Assembly: GCA_034434835.1 (NCBI GenBank)
Contig: DAOTXX010000123.1
Coordinates: forward strand, 1-64,000
Direction: 5' to 3'
Source of the DNA: JBGLNJ01 sp034434835
GTDB taxonomy: Bacteria > Chloroflexota > Anaerolineae > Fen-1058
DNA: 64,000 nucleotides
Shown here: positions 23,930 through 32,572 of the stretch, in pieces
Layout of the letters: each line of letters begins with the position of its first letter
Numbering within the stretch: position 1 is the first letter of the stretch
The notes under the pieces: generated by a model
Seen by the model: the letters and a program-made list of their open reading frames with translations, nothing else
What the model was told of the DNA's origin: nothing
The model's database searches: none
Made by a program: the position numbers and the translations under genes

Positions 23930-25654
23930 TCACACCGTAAAATCGCGCAGCGTCGAGCCGCCGATGAATTCCCGCAGGAGCGAGTTGTCGGGGATGTGAT
24001 CCGGCGGACAAGGCAGGAACCATTCCAGGAATGCGAGCAGCCGCTCGGCTTCCATGTACTCGGGGCTGCCCGGGCGGATCTGCCGCAGGAGCGGCTCGAC
24101 CAACGGCTTGAGCACAGCGTGCTCATAGGCCAGCGACGAGTTGAACATCACATCGGCATTTTCCTGGAAGGGAAAGATGTTGCGGTTTTCGCCTGCACGC
24201 ACCGATTCCCATCGGCCGATCGTGACCTTGGCCGTGTAGCCACGTGTGGCGCTATCGCGCACGATGCGGCGCACCAGGCGTGTATCAGTCGTCGGTACGC
24301 GGTTGTGCTGATCAATGTTGAGCTGCGTGAGCGCGGAAACGTAAATACGAAAGAGCCGCTCGGGCGAAATCTGCGGCACGAGCGCCGGGTTCAGTCCATG
24401 GATGCCTTCGACGAGGATGATGTGGTCAGGCGTGATCGCCAGTGACTTGCCAGGCTCACGCCTGCCGGTCACAAAGTTATAGCGCGGCAATTGAACTTGT
24501 TGTCCTTCCATCAACTTGAGCAATTGCTCGTTAAATAGCGCGAGGTCCAACGCCTCCAGAGCTTCAAAGTCATAGTTGCCATCTGGGTCCTTGGGCGTGC
24601 GTTCCCGATCCACGAAATAGTTGTCCAGCTCGATTGCCACCGGGCGCAAGCCCTGCGCCAGCAATTGGATCGACAGCCGCTTGGTAAAGGTCGTCTTGCC
24701 GGAAGACGAGGGCCCGGCGATGAGCACGGTGCGCACCTGGCCGCGCCGCTGGCCGATCATCTCGGCGATTTCGGAGATGCGATGCTCGTGCAGCGCCTCG
24801 TTGACCAAGATCACTTCGCGGATGCGGTCGGTCTCGATGGCCCGGTTGAGCGCGGCCACGTCTTCCACCTCCATGATCCGCATCCACTCGGCGTGCTGGC
24901 GGAACACCGCGACGAGCTTGGGCGCCTCCGAATAGCCGATCAGATCGCCGGGGCGGCTGCGGCGTGGAAAGTGCAGCACAAAGCCGGGCGGACGCTCGCG
25001 CACGCGAAAGTAGCGCAGGTAGCCTGTCGAAGGCACCATGTAGCCGTAAAAGTAATCGGTCGTGCCGCGCAGGGTGTAGACGGTGAGGTAATCTTTGGTC
25101 CGATATTTGAGCAGCCTCAGCTTATCGTCATAGCCCTGAGCGGTGAACACCTGGCGCGCGGCTTCCAGCGACATGCGCTGCTTGACGATCGGCTCGTCGG
25201 CGGCGACGATCTCTCGCATTCGCTTTTCCAGCCGGGCCAGCTCCTCCGCGTTGAGCGGCGGACGGCCTTTAACCTCGCAATAGAATCCACCGAACGGCAT
25301 CGAGTGATCCACGATGATACTCGCGTTGGGGAACAACTCGCGCGCCGCGACAATCAGCAGGAATGACAGCGAGCGGCGATAGATGCGGCTGCCGTCGGTG
25401 GTGCTCATCGTGATCGGCGTGGCTTCCACGTCCGAGTTGACGGGCATAGTCAGCTCGGACAGCTTGCCGTTGACCAGCGCCGCCACGATGGGCACGGACG
25501 ATTGGAGGTTGGCCGCACGAACGTACGATTCGAGCGTCGTGCCAATCGGCGCTTCCAAAATCCTGATGTTCCCATTCACGCGCAAACACACCTGGGCCGT
25601 CGTGCGCGGCCTGCCGCTCGTGACGACCTCGGGTATCGGTTTATAGCTCTCCAT
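23930..25654 (-). CDS. TGS-domain nucleoside (uridine) kinase
   Basis: This 574-aa protein joins a threonyl-tRNA-synthetase-like N-terminus to a uridine-kinase/phosphoribulokinase-family P-loop kinase. The TGS region is at about 10-70 (VNGNIRILEAPIGTTLESYV). A SAD-like second domain follows (about 75-200, with VDHSMPFGGFYCEV). The kinase domain (about 265-460) has Walker A in AGPSSSGKTTFTKRL and ELDNYFVDRERTPKDPDGNYDFE, close to the Udk motif. It should phosphorylate a nucleoside with ATP. The ATG at 25654 is preceded by AGGAAGG at good spacing; an upstream frame start at 25717 is rejected. It is divergent from deoC, which suggests nucleoside salvage. Confidence 0.88.
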   Translation of the reverse strand: MESYKPIPEVVTSGRPRTTAQVCLRVNGNIRILEAPIGTTLESYVRAANLQSSVPIVAALVNGKLSELTMPVNSDVEATPITMSTTDGSRIYRRSLSFLLIVAARELFPNASIIVDHSMPFGGFYCEVKGRPPLNAEELARLEKRMREIVAADEPIVKQRMSLEAARQVFTAQGYDDKLRLLKYRTKDYLTVYTLRGTTDYFYGYMVPSTGYLRYFRVRERPPGFVLHFPRRSRPGDLIGYSEAPKLVAVFRQHAEWMRIMEVEDVAALNRAIETDRIREVILVNEALHEHRISEIAEMIGQRRGQVRTVLIAGPSSSGKTTFTKRLSIQLLAQGLRPVAIELDNYFVDRERTPKDPDGNYDFEALEALDLALFNEQLLKLMEGQQVQLPRYNFVTGRREPGKSLAITPDHIILVEGIHGLNPALVPQISPERLFRIYVSALTQLNIDQHNRVPTTDTRLVRRIVRDSATRGYTAKVTIGRWESVRAGENRNIFPFQENADVMFNSSLAYEHAVLKPLVEPLLRQIRPGSPEYMEAERLLAFLEWFLPCPPDHIPDNSLLREFIGGSTLRDFTV

Positions 25655-25693
25655 CTTGGCCTTCCTGTTCAAACTCCCGATAGACGGGTGAAT

Positions 25694-25722
25694 AGCATAC
25701 CACACTTGCGGCCACACGACAA
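25694..25722 (-). promoter_or_regulatory. promoter of the nucleoside kinase gene
   Basis: On the minus strand, TTGTCG and TATGCT are separated by 17 bp; the leader is about 33 nt and contains AGGAAGG. Confidence 0.6.
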
Positions 25723-25745
25723 TGATCCTGGTCAGGTCAATCCAT

Positions 25746-25774
25746 TTGACACGTTACCTCACAGGGGCTACAAT
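25746..25774 (+). promoter_or_regulatory. promoter of the deoC/EamA operon
   Basis: TTGACA (25746-25751) and TACAAT (25769-25774) are exactly 17 bp apart. A leader of about 32 nt includes GGAAAGGA before the deoC ATG. The divergent kinase promoter lies 23 bp away, so the two may be co-regulated. Confidence 0.75.
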
Positions 25775-25812
25775 GCTCCAGTCATCGGGAGTGGGACGGA
25801 AAGGACAAGCCT

Positions 25813-26544
25813 ATGGCTGAAAGCCTGCAAACCATCGCCAAGATGATTGACCATTCGCTGCTGCACCCCACCTTGACCGAGCAGGAGTTGATCGAAGGGT
25901 GCAAGCTGGCGCTGCGGTACCATGTCGCCTCTGTCTGCATCAAGCCATATGCCGTGTTGCTGGCAAAGGACGTGTTGGCCGGTTCTGACGTCAAGGTTGG
26001 CACGGTGGTCGGATTCCCGCATGGCAGCAGCCGCATGGAGGTCAAGCTCTACGAGGCCGAGCGGGCGTTGATGGATGGCGCGGTCGAGCTGGACATAGTC
26101 GTCAACGTCGGTCAAGTGCTCAGCCGCAATTGGGCATACGTTTCCGACGAGATCCGTCTGCTCAACGCGCTGACCTCGATCCACGGTGGGCTGCTCAAAG
26201 TCATCTTTGAAAACGATTTTCTCACGGACGATGCTTTCAAAGTCAAGCTGTGCGAGATTTGCAATAGTCATGCGGTGGCGTTCGTCAAAACGTCCACCGG
26301 CTACGGGTTCGTCAGACGCGAGAACGGGATGTATTCGTACCTGGGCGCAACCGATCACGACCTGGCCTTGATGCGTCAGGAGTGCGTACCGTCCATCCAG
26401 ATCAAGGCCGCCGGCGGCATACGGACACTGGACGATGTGCTGCGCGTGCGTGCGCTCGGTGTGACGCGCGTTGGCGCGACGGCGACGGAGGCGATTCTGG
26501 AAGAAGCCAGGCGGCGGGGGTATCAATCTCCAAGCGGATCATGA
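25813..26544 (+). CDS. deoC: deoxyribose-phosphate aldolase
   Basis: This 243-aa enzyme cleaves 2-deoxyribose-5-phosphate to glyceraldehyde-3-phosphate and acetaldehyde during deoxynucleoside salvage. Family motifs are IDHSLLHP near the N-terminus, VGTVVGFPHG, the catalytic Asp in ELDIVVNVG (about residue 95), LKVIFEN, the Schiff-base Lys in AFVKTSTGYG (about 160) and the second Lys in IKAAGGIRT (about 197). The length is normal for the short bacterial class. It has its own near-consensus promoter and overlaps the EamA transporter gene by four bases. Confidence 0.95.
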   Translation: MAESLQTIAKMIDHSLLHPTLTEQELIEGCKLALRYHVASVCIKPYAVLLAKDVLAGSDVKVGTVVGFPHGSSRMEVKLYEAERALMDGAVELDIVVNVGQVLSRNWAYVSDEIRLLNALTSIHGGLLKVIFENDFLTDDAFKVKLCEICNSHAVAFVKTSTGYGFVRRENGMYSYLGATDHDLALMRQECVPSIQIKAAGGIRTLDDVLRVRALGVTRVGATATEAILEEARRRGYQSPSGS

Positions 26545-27440
26545 ACTGGAACAACCACCCTCGTTGGGCGTATGTGCTGGTCAACCTGGCGACGCTGTTT
26601 TGGGCCAGCAACTTTGCGCTGGGGCGACTGCTCCGCAACGACATCGGCCCGTTCGTCCTCACGGCTATACGCTTTACCATTGCTGCGCTCATTTTGACGG
26701 CACTGGCATCGCGGCTTCCGGCTGAGGAGCGCGCGCCGGGTCGCCACTGGCTGTTGCTGCTCGGCATGGGCCTCACGGGCGTGTTTGGCTTTAGCAGCCT
26801 GCTCTATAGCGGCCTGCGCTTTACAACCGCGACGAACGGTTCGCTCATCAACGGCACGGGGCCGCTCGTCACTGGCTTGCTCGCGGCGTTGCTCTTGCGT
26901 GAAAGCTTTACCCGCCGCAGCGTCGTCGGCGCGATCATTTCGCTGATCGGCGTGTCATTCATTGTCAGCAGCGGCTCGTTTGATACGCTGCTGCACATGC
27001 AGTTCAATACGGGCGATCTGTTCGTGCTGACGGCGGTGGTGATCTGGGGCTTGTATTCCGTCATGAGCCGCGTCGTCACGCGCTCGCGTTCGGCACTTTC
27101 AGTCACCATGCTTTCGACATGGCTGAGCCTGCCGATGCTTTACCCGGCCGCCGTGTGGGAGTGGCGAGCGCGTCCGCCCACGCTCAGCTTGCCGGTGATG
27201 CTGGCCGTCGTTTACATCGGCGTCTTTCCTTCGGTCGTGTCATTTCTTTCGTGGAACGAAGGCGTGCGCCGATTGGGGCCGAGCAAGGTGATGGCGTTTT
27301 ACAATATGCTGCCAGTGTTCGCCACGCTGATCGGCGTAGTGCTGTTGGGCGAGCCGTTCAGCCTTTCGCAACTGGCGGGCGGCGGGCTGATCATCTCCGG
27401 CAGCCTGATCAGCGCCTGGGCAGATTTGAGAAAGATGTGA
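26541..27440 (+). CDS. EamA/DMT-superfamily transporter
   Basis: This 299-aa permease has two EamA repeats of five membrane helices each (about 8-140 and 155-290), with FWASNFALGRLLRND at the start and NMLPVFATLIGVVLLGEP in the second repeat, typical of RhaT/YdcZ-like drug and metabolite exporters. The ATG at 26541 overlaps the deoC stop (ATGA), which is preferred over a longer frame reaching back into deoC. The substrate is unknown; coupling to deoC suggests, but does not show, a nucleoside-derived product. Confidence 0.88.
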   Translation: MNWNNHPRWAYVLVNLATLFWASNFALGRLLRNDIGPFVLTAIRFTIAALILTALASRLPAEERAPGRHWLLLLGMGLTGVFGFSSLLYSGLRFTTATNGSLINGTGPLVTGLLAALLLRESFTRRSVVGAIISLIGVSFIVSSGSFDTLLHMQFNTGDLFVLTAVVIWGLYSVMSRVVTRSRSALSVTMLSTWLSLPMLYPAAVWEWRARPPTLSLPVMLAVVYIGVFPSVVSFLSWNEGVRRLGPSKVMAFYNMLPVFATLIGVVLLGEPFSLSQLAGGGLIISGSLISAWADLRKM

Positions 27441-27547
27441 GACCTGGAAGATAAGAGCCTAAAAGCCCAGCCAAGGGCGGGCATGGGAGCCTACCCGGCT
27501 AGTTTTCGGATAAGCCAAATCCTTCTGGGCTGGAGGCCTGACGTGCG

Positions 27548-29353
27548 ATGACGCTTCAGATTGCGTTGCTGCTCTCTATCCTTTTGGTGGCCATTGTGTT
27601 GATGGCCACCGAGCGAGTGCGCGCAGACATTGTGGCGCTGCTGGTCACCCTCGCGTTGACGCTGGCGGGCCTGATTCAACCGACCGACACGTTCTCCGGG
27701 TTTTCGCGCTCGGCAGTCGTGACGATCATGGCGATCTTTGTATTGACCGGGGGACTGGCGCGTACAGGCGTTACCCGCTGGGCCGGTCGAATGTTACTGC
27801 GCATCGCCGGCCCCAGTGAGGCGCGGTTGGTGATCGTGACGATGCTGGGCGGCGCAGGCTTTTCACTGTTCATGAACAACATTGCCGCGGCGGCGGTGCT
27901 GCTGCCCGGCGTGACGGACGCGGCTCGCCGCACGCGCACCAGCACATCCAGGCTGCTGATGCCGCTCGCCTTTGCGACCATCCTCGGCGGGATGGCGACG
28001 CTGCTCACCACCTCCAACATCCTGGTCAGCACCGCATTGCGCGACCGTGGATTGAACGCTTTCCGCCTGCTCGATTTCGCGCCGGTCGGCCTGCCGATCG
28101 TCATCGTCGGGATCGCCTATATGGTGCTGCTGGGACGCAAGCTGCTGCCAGAACGTCACCCGCACGAACAGCTCGGTCTGGCGCGCCACCTTCGCGCTGA
28201 GCTGACCGAACTGTACGCGCTCCAAGAGCGTCTATCCGAAGTGCGGCTAAGGCCTGATTCACCGCTCGTGGGCAAGACGATCGCTGAAAGCGGCATTGGA
28301 AACCAATACGGTCTTTCGATCATGGCGGTTGTCCGCAACACGCACGTCACGCTGGCGCCACAGCCGGGTCAGGCGCTGCGCGCAAGCGATCTCCTCATCG
28401 TGGCCGGGCGGATGGAGCGCGTGCTTCAACTGACCGCCGAGCAGAACCTGGAGCTCGAATCCGAATTGACCTGGCGCGGCGATCTATCGTCGGATGAGGT
28501 CGGCATGGTCGAGGTGCTCGTCGCGCCGCGCAGCAACGCCGCGGGCAAGACGCTGGGCGAGATCCACTTTCGTGAAAAGTTCGGATTGACCGCTGTTGCT
28601 TTGTGGCGCGAAGGGCGCGCCATCCGCACCGACCTGGGCAAGCTGCCGCTGCGCTTTGGCGATGCGCTGCTCGTTTACGGCCCGCGCGAACGCCTTCATG
28701 TCTTGCAAGCCGAATCCGACTTTATCGTGCTTCAACAAGACGACGAGCCGGTCGTTCGACCGCGTAAAGCAGCGTGGGCTGTCGCGATCATGGTCATGGC
28801 ATTGGGATTGGCCGCGGCCAATGTCCTGCCCATCGCCGAAGCGACGATGATGGGGGCACTGGCGATGGTGCTCGCCGGCTGCTTGACGATGGATGAGGCA
28901 TACCAGGCCATCGAGTGGCGCGCTATTTTCATGATCGCTGGGATGCTGCCAGTGAGCATTGCGATGAACAAGACGGGCGCTGCCGAGTACTTGGGACAAC
29001 TGCTGGTGGGCGCGCTGGTGCCGCTGGGGCCGCTCGCGCTGATGGTGGGCATCCTGGTCGCCACGACACTTTTGACGCAAGTCATGCCCGGCCAGGTCAC
29101 CGCGGTCGTGCTGGCGCCGATTGCGATCAGCGCGGCCCAAAAGTTCGGCCTGAACCCCTATGCCCTGGCGATGACGGTGGCGCTGGGTACCTCGATGGCG
29201 TTCCTCACGCCTTTGGGACATCCGGTCAACGTGCTGGTGATGGGTTCGGGCGGCTACAAGTTTGGCGACTATGCCCAAGTGGGCGCGCTGATGACAGCGC
29301 TGCTGTTTATCGTTGTCTTGGTATGCCTGCCCCTCTTTTGGCCGTTGCGATAA
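27548..29353 (+). CDS. SLC13-family permease with two RCK_C domains
   Basis: This 601-aa anion carrier is a divalent-anion:Na+ symporter-family protein (CitMHS/DASS type). An N-terminal half (about 1-200) contains the IFVLTGGLARTGVTRWAG and NNIAAAAVLLPG motifs (the NNI-A/T substrate-site signature). Two RCK_C (TrkA-C) cytosolic domains lie at about 215-290 and 300-380 (DSPLVGKTIAESGI, PRSNAAGKTLGEIHF). The C-terminal membrane half (about 395-601) contains TTLLTQVMPGQVTAVVLAPIA. The substrate could be sulfate, dicarboxylate or another anion. It ends in a strong terminator. Confidence 0.88.
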   Translation: MTLQIALLLSILLVAIVLMATERVRADIVALLVTLALTLAGLIQPTDTFSGFSRSAVVTIMAIFVLTGGLARTGVTRWAGRMLLRIAGPSEARLVIVTMLGGAGFSLFMNNIAAAAVLLPGVTDAARRTRTSTSRLLMPLAFATILGGMATLLTTSNILVSTALRDRGLNAFRLLDFAPVGLPIVIVGIAYMVLLGRKLLPERHPHEQLGLARHLRAELTELYALQERLSEVRLRPDSPLVGKTIAESGIGNQYGLSIMAVVRNTHVTLAPQPGQALRASDLLIVAGRMERVLQLTAEQNLELESELTWRGDLSSDEVGMVEVLVAPRSNAAGKTLGEIHFREKFGLTAVALWREGRAIRTDLGKLPLRFGDALLVYGPRERLHVLQAESDFIVLQQDDEPVVRPRKAAWAVAIMVMALGLAAANVLPIAEATMMGALAMVLAGCLTMDEAYQAIEWRAIFMIAGMLPVSIAMNKTGAAEYLGQLLVGALVPLGPLALMVGILVATTLLTQVMPGQVTAVVLAPIAISAAQKFGLNPYALAMTVALGTSMAFLTPLGHPVNVLVMGSGGYKFGDYAQVGALMTALLFIVVLVCLPLFWPLR

Positions 29354-29359
29354 AAACGC

Positions 29360-29386
29360 AGGCCGGCTTCGAGGAGAAGCCGGCCT
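29360..29386. terminator. bidirectional terminator
   Basis: AGGCCGGCTTC and its exact reverse complement form an 11-bp stem with a GAGGA loop, followed by TGTTGTATT. It lies between the convergent SLC13 and DUF5667 genes. Confidence 0.7.
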
Positions 29387-29407
29387 GTTGTATTCAGGCT
29401 GATACGT

Positions 29408-30580
29408 TCAGGGCTGGCGAGTTCCGCTACTGCCCCCGCCTCCGCCAGGGCCAGCGGTGGGTTGTGAGCCGGGACCGCCTTGACCGGGCGTGGGCCGCGG
29501 AGTCGAATCACCTTGTCCGGGCGTTGGTTGCGGGCCTGGCCCGGTTTGCTGAGGCGTGACCGTTGCGTGCGAGCCAGGAGTTCCAGTGGGCGGCTGGCCG
29601 GGCCCGGTTTGCTGACGCTGCGGCGTGACGCTCGGGTACGGTGTGCGGGTGGGCTGATGCGTCGGCGCTGCCGTCACGGTCGCCGGAGGCGTGGAAGGTG
29701 ATGGTGTTGTCGTGCTGCCCGGTGTGGGCGGTGGCTGAGTTGGCTCGCCCTCCCGATGACGATAGCGATTACGGAAAACATTCGGATCGGCCAATCCGGC
29801 TTCGGCTTGCTGGCGGGTTTGGGCCATGATCTGGAGAGCCAGGCGCAGGGTTTCTTGCGTTCTCGTTGAAGCGCGAACTTGGGCTTGAGTCAAGACACGC
29901 TCTTGCGTCTGTGTCATGGCGCGAATCTGCTCCAGCAGACGCAGCGTCTCGGATTGGGAAGCGCGCGCGGCGTTTCTGAGCGCAAGCTCCAGTTGCGCTT
30001 GCAGTCGCTGCTGAACCTGCCCACTGTCCGCTTGGTTCGAGACCACCATCCGCTCGATCTCGCGTGACCGTTCAGTGGCAAACGTCAGGGCCAACGTCGC
30101 TTGTTGAGTTGGATCGCTGGTCAGGCTCAAGCGCGCGTCTTCTATTGCCAGTTTGACTCCGTACAGCGGCGAATCAGGCCCACTGGCCTGAGCGGCTGCG
30201 GCGGTGCCACCCAAGACACTCAACACGATCATGAACACGAGGGCAACTCGTGCAAAGGCTGGAATCCACATAGGTTGCTCCTTTCGTCTGATAGGTAGTA
30301 TCCATCTGATCAGACGTTGGAATGTACCGTCGGATACGGCCTGGGGTTTGGCCTCGCGAGCGGCGGCGAGAAATTGCCGCCGTCGCTCCGCTACTGAGGT
30401 GGCCGACAGCGCTGGCGGCGGGGCAAGCACATTCAATCGCTCGCGTGCCTCGACCAATCCTTTCAACTGGGAGGCCAGGTCGGGATAACGAGCGAGGCAC
30501 GCCTCGAGCGGCTCGCCCATTGCATGCCTTGCCAATATATCATCCAGCGCATCACTCAATTGATGTCCCATGCTGCCCAT
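29408..30580 (-). CDS. DUF5667-type membrane protein with Pro-rich tail, candidate anti-sigma partner
   Basis: This 390-aa protein follows an ECF sigma gene by six bases and repeats the layout of the 9224-10528 gene. It has a cytosolic N-terminus (about 1-110) with ARYPDLASQLKGLVEARERLN, a membrane helix (FARVALVFMIVLSVLGGTAAA, about 112-132), a DUF5667 domain with PDSPLYGVKLAIEDARLSL and a long Gln/Arg-rich helical region to about 275. A Pro/Thr/Gly/Gln-rich tail follows. It has no DUF5666 beta domain. Anti-sigma function is inferred from gene order. Confidence 0.78.
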   Translation of the reverse strand: MGSMGHQLSDALDDILARHAMGEPLEACLARYPDLASQLKGLVEARERLNVLAPPPALSATSVAERRRQFLAAAREAKPQAVSDGTFQRLIRWILPIRRKEQPMWIPAFARVALVFMIVLSVLGGTAAAAQASGPDSPLYGVKLAIEDARLSLTSDPTQQATLALTFATERSREIERMVVSNQADSGQVQQRLQAQLELALRNAARASQSETLRLLEQIRAMTQTQERVLTQAQVRASTRTQETLRLALQIMAQTRQQAEAGLADPNVFRNRYRHREGEPTQPPPTPGSTTTPSPSTPPATVTAAPTHQPTRTPYPSVTPQRQQTGPGQPPTGTPGSHATVTPQQTGPGPQPTPGQGDSTPRPTPGQGGPGSQPTAGPGGGGGSSGTRQP

Positions 30581-30586
30581 TTCCTT

Positions 30587-31126
30587 TCAACCTGCCTCGT
30601 GACCCAAGGCTCGCCGCAGCGCCGCCAGCGCGCGATGCTGAAGCGATTTGATGGCGCCCTCCGGCTTGTTCATCAGCAGGCTCACCTCTGCGTTCGAGTA
30701 ACCTTCCAGGAATTTCAACACAATGACGTTCTGCTGATCCGGCGTCAATTGCGCCAGCGCCGCGCGCACCCTGGCCTGCTTCAACCGTTCTTCGAGGTTG
30801 GCCTCGGTGTCCGCCTCGCTCGGGTGCTCCATGTCCGAGTCCAGCGACAGCATCTCGCCCGGAGCGCGCTTACGGTGCAAGTCCACCGTCAGGTGATAGG
30901 TCACGCGATACAACCACGCTGCGAGATGATGGGGCGCACGACCGGCGTAGAGTTCCTCCAGCAGGCGCCGCAAAGATTCAGATGCAACGTCTTGGGCCAC
31001 CTGGACGTCGCCGACGAACCGATAGGCGTAGCGATACAGACGCTCGAAATAGGCGTCATAAATCTGGCCGAGGGCCTGCTCGTCGAAAGCCCTCGCTCGC
31101 TCGAGCATGGCGGCGTCCTGGTTCAT
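30587..31126 (-). CDS. ECF-family RNA polymerase sigma factor
   Basis: This 179-aa sigma factor has region 2 (about 10-80: QIYDAYFERLYRYAYRFVGD, AQDVASESLRRL, AAWLYRVTYHLTVDLHRK) and region 4 (about 118-170: LTPDQQNVIVLKFLEGYSNAEVSLLMNK, GAIKSLQHRALAALRR). The ATG at 31126 is chosen because a TATAAT element (31167-31172, minus strand) would start transcription downstream of the longer in-frame starts at 31168 and 31192. An AGG seven bases upstream is only a weak ribosome-binding site. The downstream DUF5667 gene is six bases away. Confidence 0.85.
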   Translation of the reverse strand: MNQDAAMLERARAFDEQALGQIYDAYFERLYRYAYRFVGDVQVAQDVASESLRRLLEELYAGRAPHHLAAWLYRVTYHLTVDLHRKRAPGEMLSLDSDMEHPSEADTEANLEERLKQARVRAALAQLTPDQQNVIVLKFLEGYSNAEVSLLMNKPEGAIKSLQHRALAALRRALGHEAG

Positions 31127-31209
31127 ATTCGCGCCTGGCGCATAGACGGATCCGTGTGTCTCTATCATTATAGACGTTAAATCGGCCCGCAAGGTACGGC
31201 CAAAGAAGA

Positions 31210-31239
31210 CAGGCCGATTTCTCCACCGAAACCGGCCTG
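31210..31239. terminator. hairpin between the small secreted-protein gene and the ECF sigma gene
   Basis: CAGGCCGATTT pairs with AAACCGGCCTG with one mismatch around a loop of eight bases. It lies just past the stop of the minus-strand gene at 31293, whose transcript would then run into a moderately U-rich CTTCTTTG stretch. Confidence 0.5.
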
Positions 31240-31292
31240 CTCAGCACGACACTGCGCGCCCACGCTTGCCTGCGGCGTGGGCGCGCCTGGCC

Positions 31293-31640
31293 TCACGGAT
31301 GAGCGGCGTAATAGTCTTTGACCACCTGCCGCACCAGGTCTGTCGAAAAATCCGGGACGATCCCTTCCAATTCTTTGACTTGCGTAGAGATGGGCATGTC
31401 CGTTGGCAGTTTGAGCGCCGCATACAAGTCATCTTTCGGAACCCCATACTGCGTCACGATCTCGTCCAGCGTCATCTTGCCTTTGATCAATTCGGGATCG
31501 GGCCGACCGCCGGGCGTGGTGGGGACGACTGTAGTCGAGCCGGACACTTGCCAGACTCCTGCCGCTTGCGCACCAAGCACCGTTGCAAACATTGCGACAA
31601 TCATCAGGATCGGCATCAAGTACTTGTTGACTCTCATCAC
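31293..31640 (-). CDS. small secreted protein linked to a NapH-like polyferredoxin
   Basis: This 115-aa protein has a signal peptide (ILMIVAMFATVLGAQA, mature start about residue 27) and a compact domain with KGKMTLDEIVTQYGVPKDDLYAALKLP and QVKELEGIVPDF. I recognise similar 'MTLxEIxxxYGxPxxxLYxxLxxP' stretches beside or inside FMN/4Fe-4S membrane proteins but cannot name a family with certainty. It follows the NapH-like gene by about 45 bp on the same strand, so a periplasmic accessory role for that redox protein is inferred. Confidence 0.65.
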   Translation of the reverse strand: MMRVNKYLMPILMIVAMFATVLGAQAAGVWQVSGSTTVVPTTPGGRPDPELIKGKMTLDEIVTQYGVPKDDLYAALKLPTDMPISTQVKELEGIVPDFSTDLVRQVVKDYYAAHP

Positions 31641-31684
31641 TTTTTCTCCTCAACCGGGCGCTACAGAGATAGCACCCTATAGAT

Positions 31685-32572
31685 TCACTTGCCGGCGACT
31701 GGCATGTTGTGCGGAGCGGGTGGCTTGGGTGGCTGGGGCAGCGGCAGCCACACTGGCGCGAACTGCACCTGAAGTGCGCCCTTGCGCGGGCAAACCTCGA
31801 CACATTCCAGGCAGCCGATACAGTTGACGCTCACACGGTTCTTGGTCCCGGCCACATTGATCCCAACCGGGCACGGCTTGTTGCAGATGGCGCAGCCTTT
31901 GCACGAGCTGGCGTCGCGCCGGATGCGGAGCAGGCTCAAGTGTTGGCCCAGGCTCAGCACCGCGCCCAGCGGGCAGGCATACTTGCAAAAGAAGCGTGGG
32001 ATGAGTAACGCGCCGAGGATGAACAAGATCGCGATCAGATAAGCGGGCCACGATTCGGCCAGGTTGAATTCGAAAATCCAGCCCAGTCCAAAAATCGTGC
32101 GGAAGGGATCGTAGCTGGCAAACCACAGCTTGACTGTGCTGATCGTCATGTAGAGGATCAGGCCCAGCATCACGAATCGCCCATAGCGCAAGATGCCTTC
32201 GAGCCGGGTCGGAACGTTGACGGCAGGCAGGCGCAGCTTGCGTCGAATCCAGTCGAGCAAATCTTGCAGCGCGCCGAATGGACACACCCAACCACAAAAA
32301 GCATTGCCCGCGAGCAGCAGGCCAATGAGCACTGCCGCGCCCATCACCAGGTTGGAAAGGTGAGTCTTGGGCAGCGTCAGGCCCGAGGTGACAAAGCGAT
32401 AGAATCCTTCGACTGCGCCAAAGGGACACAGCGCCTCGGCGCTGGCGATCGGCAAGCCCGTCGTTTCGCCGATCACGTTGTGCGCGATGCTCGTGCCGAT
32501 CAAAAACAAGGCAAACACAAGCTGAACGATCCGGCGGATGATCGTGGTTCGAGATTTTGTTCGTGCGGCCAT
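31685..32572 (-). CDS. NapH/NosR-like 4Fe-4S membrane polyferredoxin
   Basis: This 295-aa membrane protein has helices interrupted by Cys motifs: FCGWVCPFGALQD (about 92-104), FFCKYACPLGAV (about 192-203) and two C-terminal 4Fe-4S clusters, CKGCAICNKPCPVG (about 221-234) and CIGCLECVEVCP (about 246-257). These are the hallmarks of NapH/NosR-type proteins that move electrons from the quinone pool to periplasmic or membrane partners. No nitrate, nitrous oxide or other terminal reductase lies in the window, so the partner is unknown. The adjacent small secreted protein may be part of the system. Confidence 0.88.
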   Translation of the reverse strand: MAARTKSRTTIIRRIVQLVFALFLIGTSIAHNVIGETTGLPIASAEALCPFGAVEGFYRFVTSGLTLPKTHLSNLVMGAAVLIGLLLAGNAFCGWVCPFGALQDLLDWIRRKLRLPAVNVPTRLEGILRYGRFVMLGLILYMTISTVKLWFASYDPFRTIFGLGWIFEFNLAESWPAYLIAILFILGALLIPRFFCKYACPLGAVLSLGQHLSLLRIRRDASSCKGCAICNKPCPVGINVAGTKNRVSVNCIGCLECVEVCPRKGALQVQFAPVWLPLPQPPKPPAPHNMPVAGK

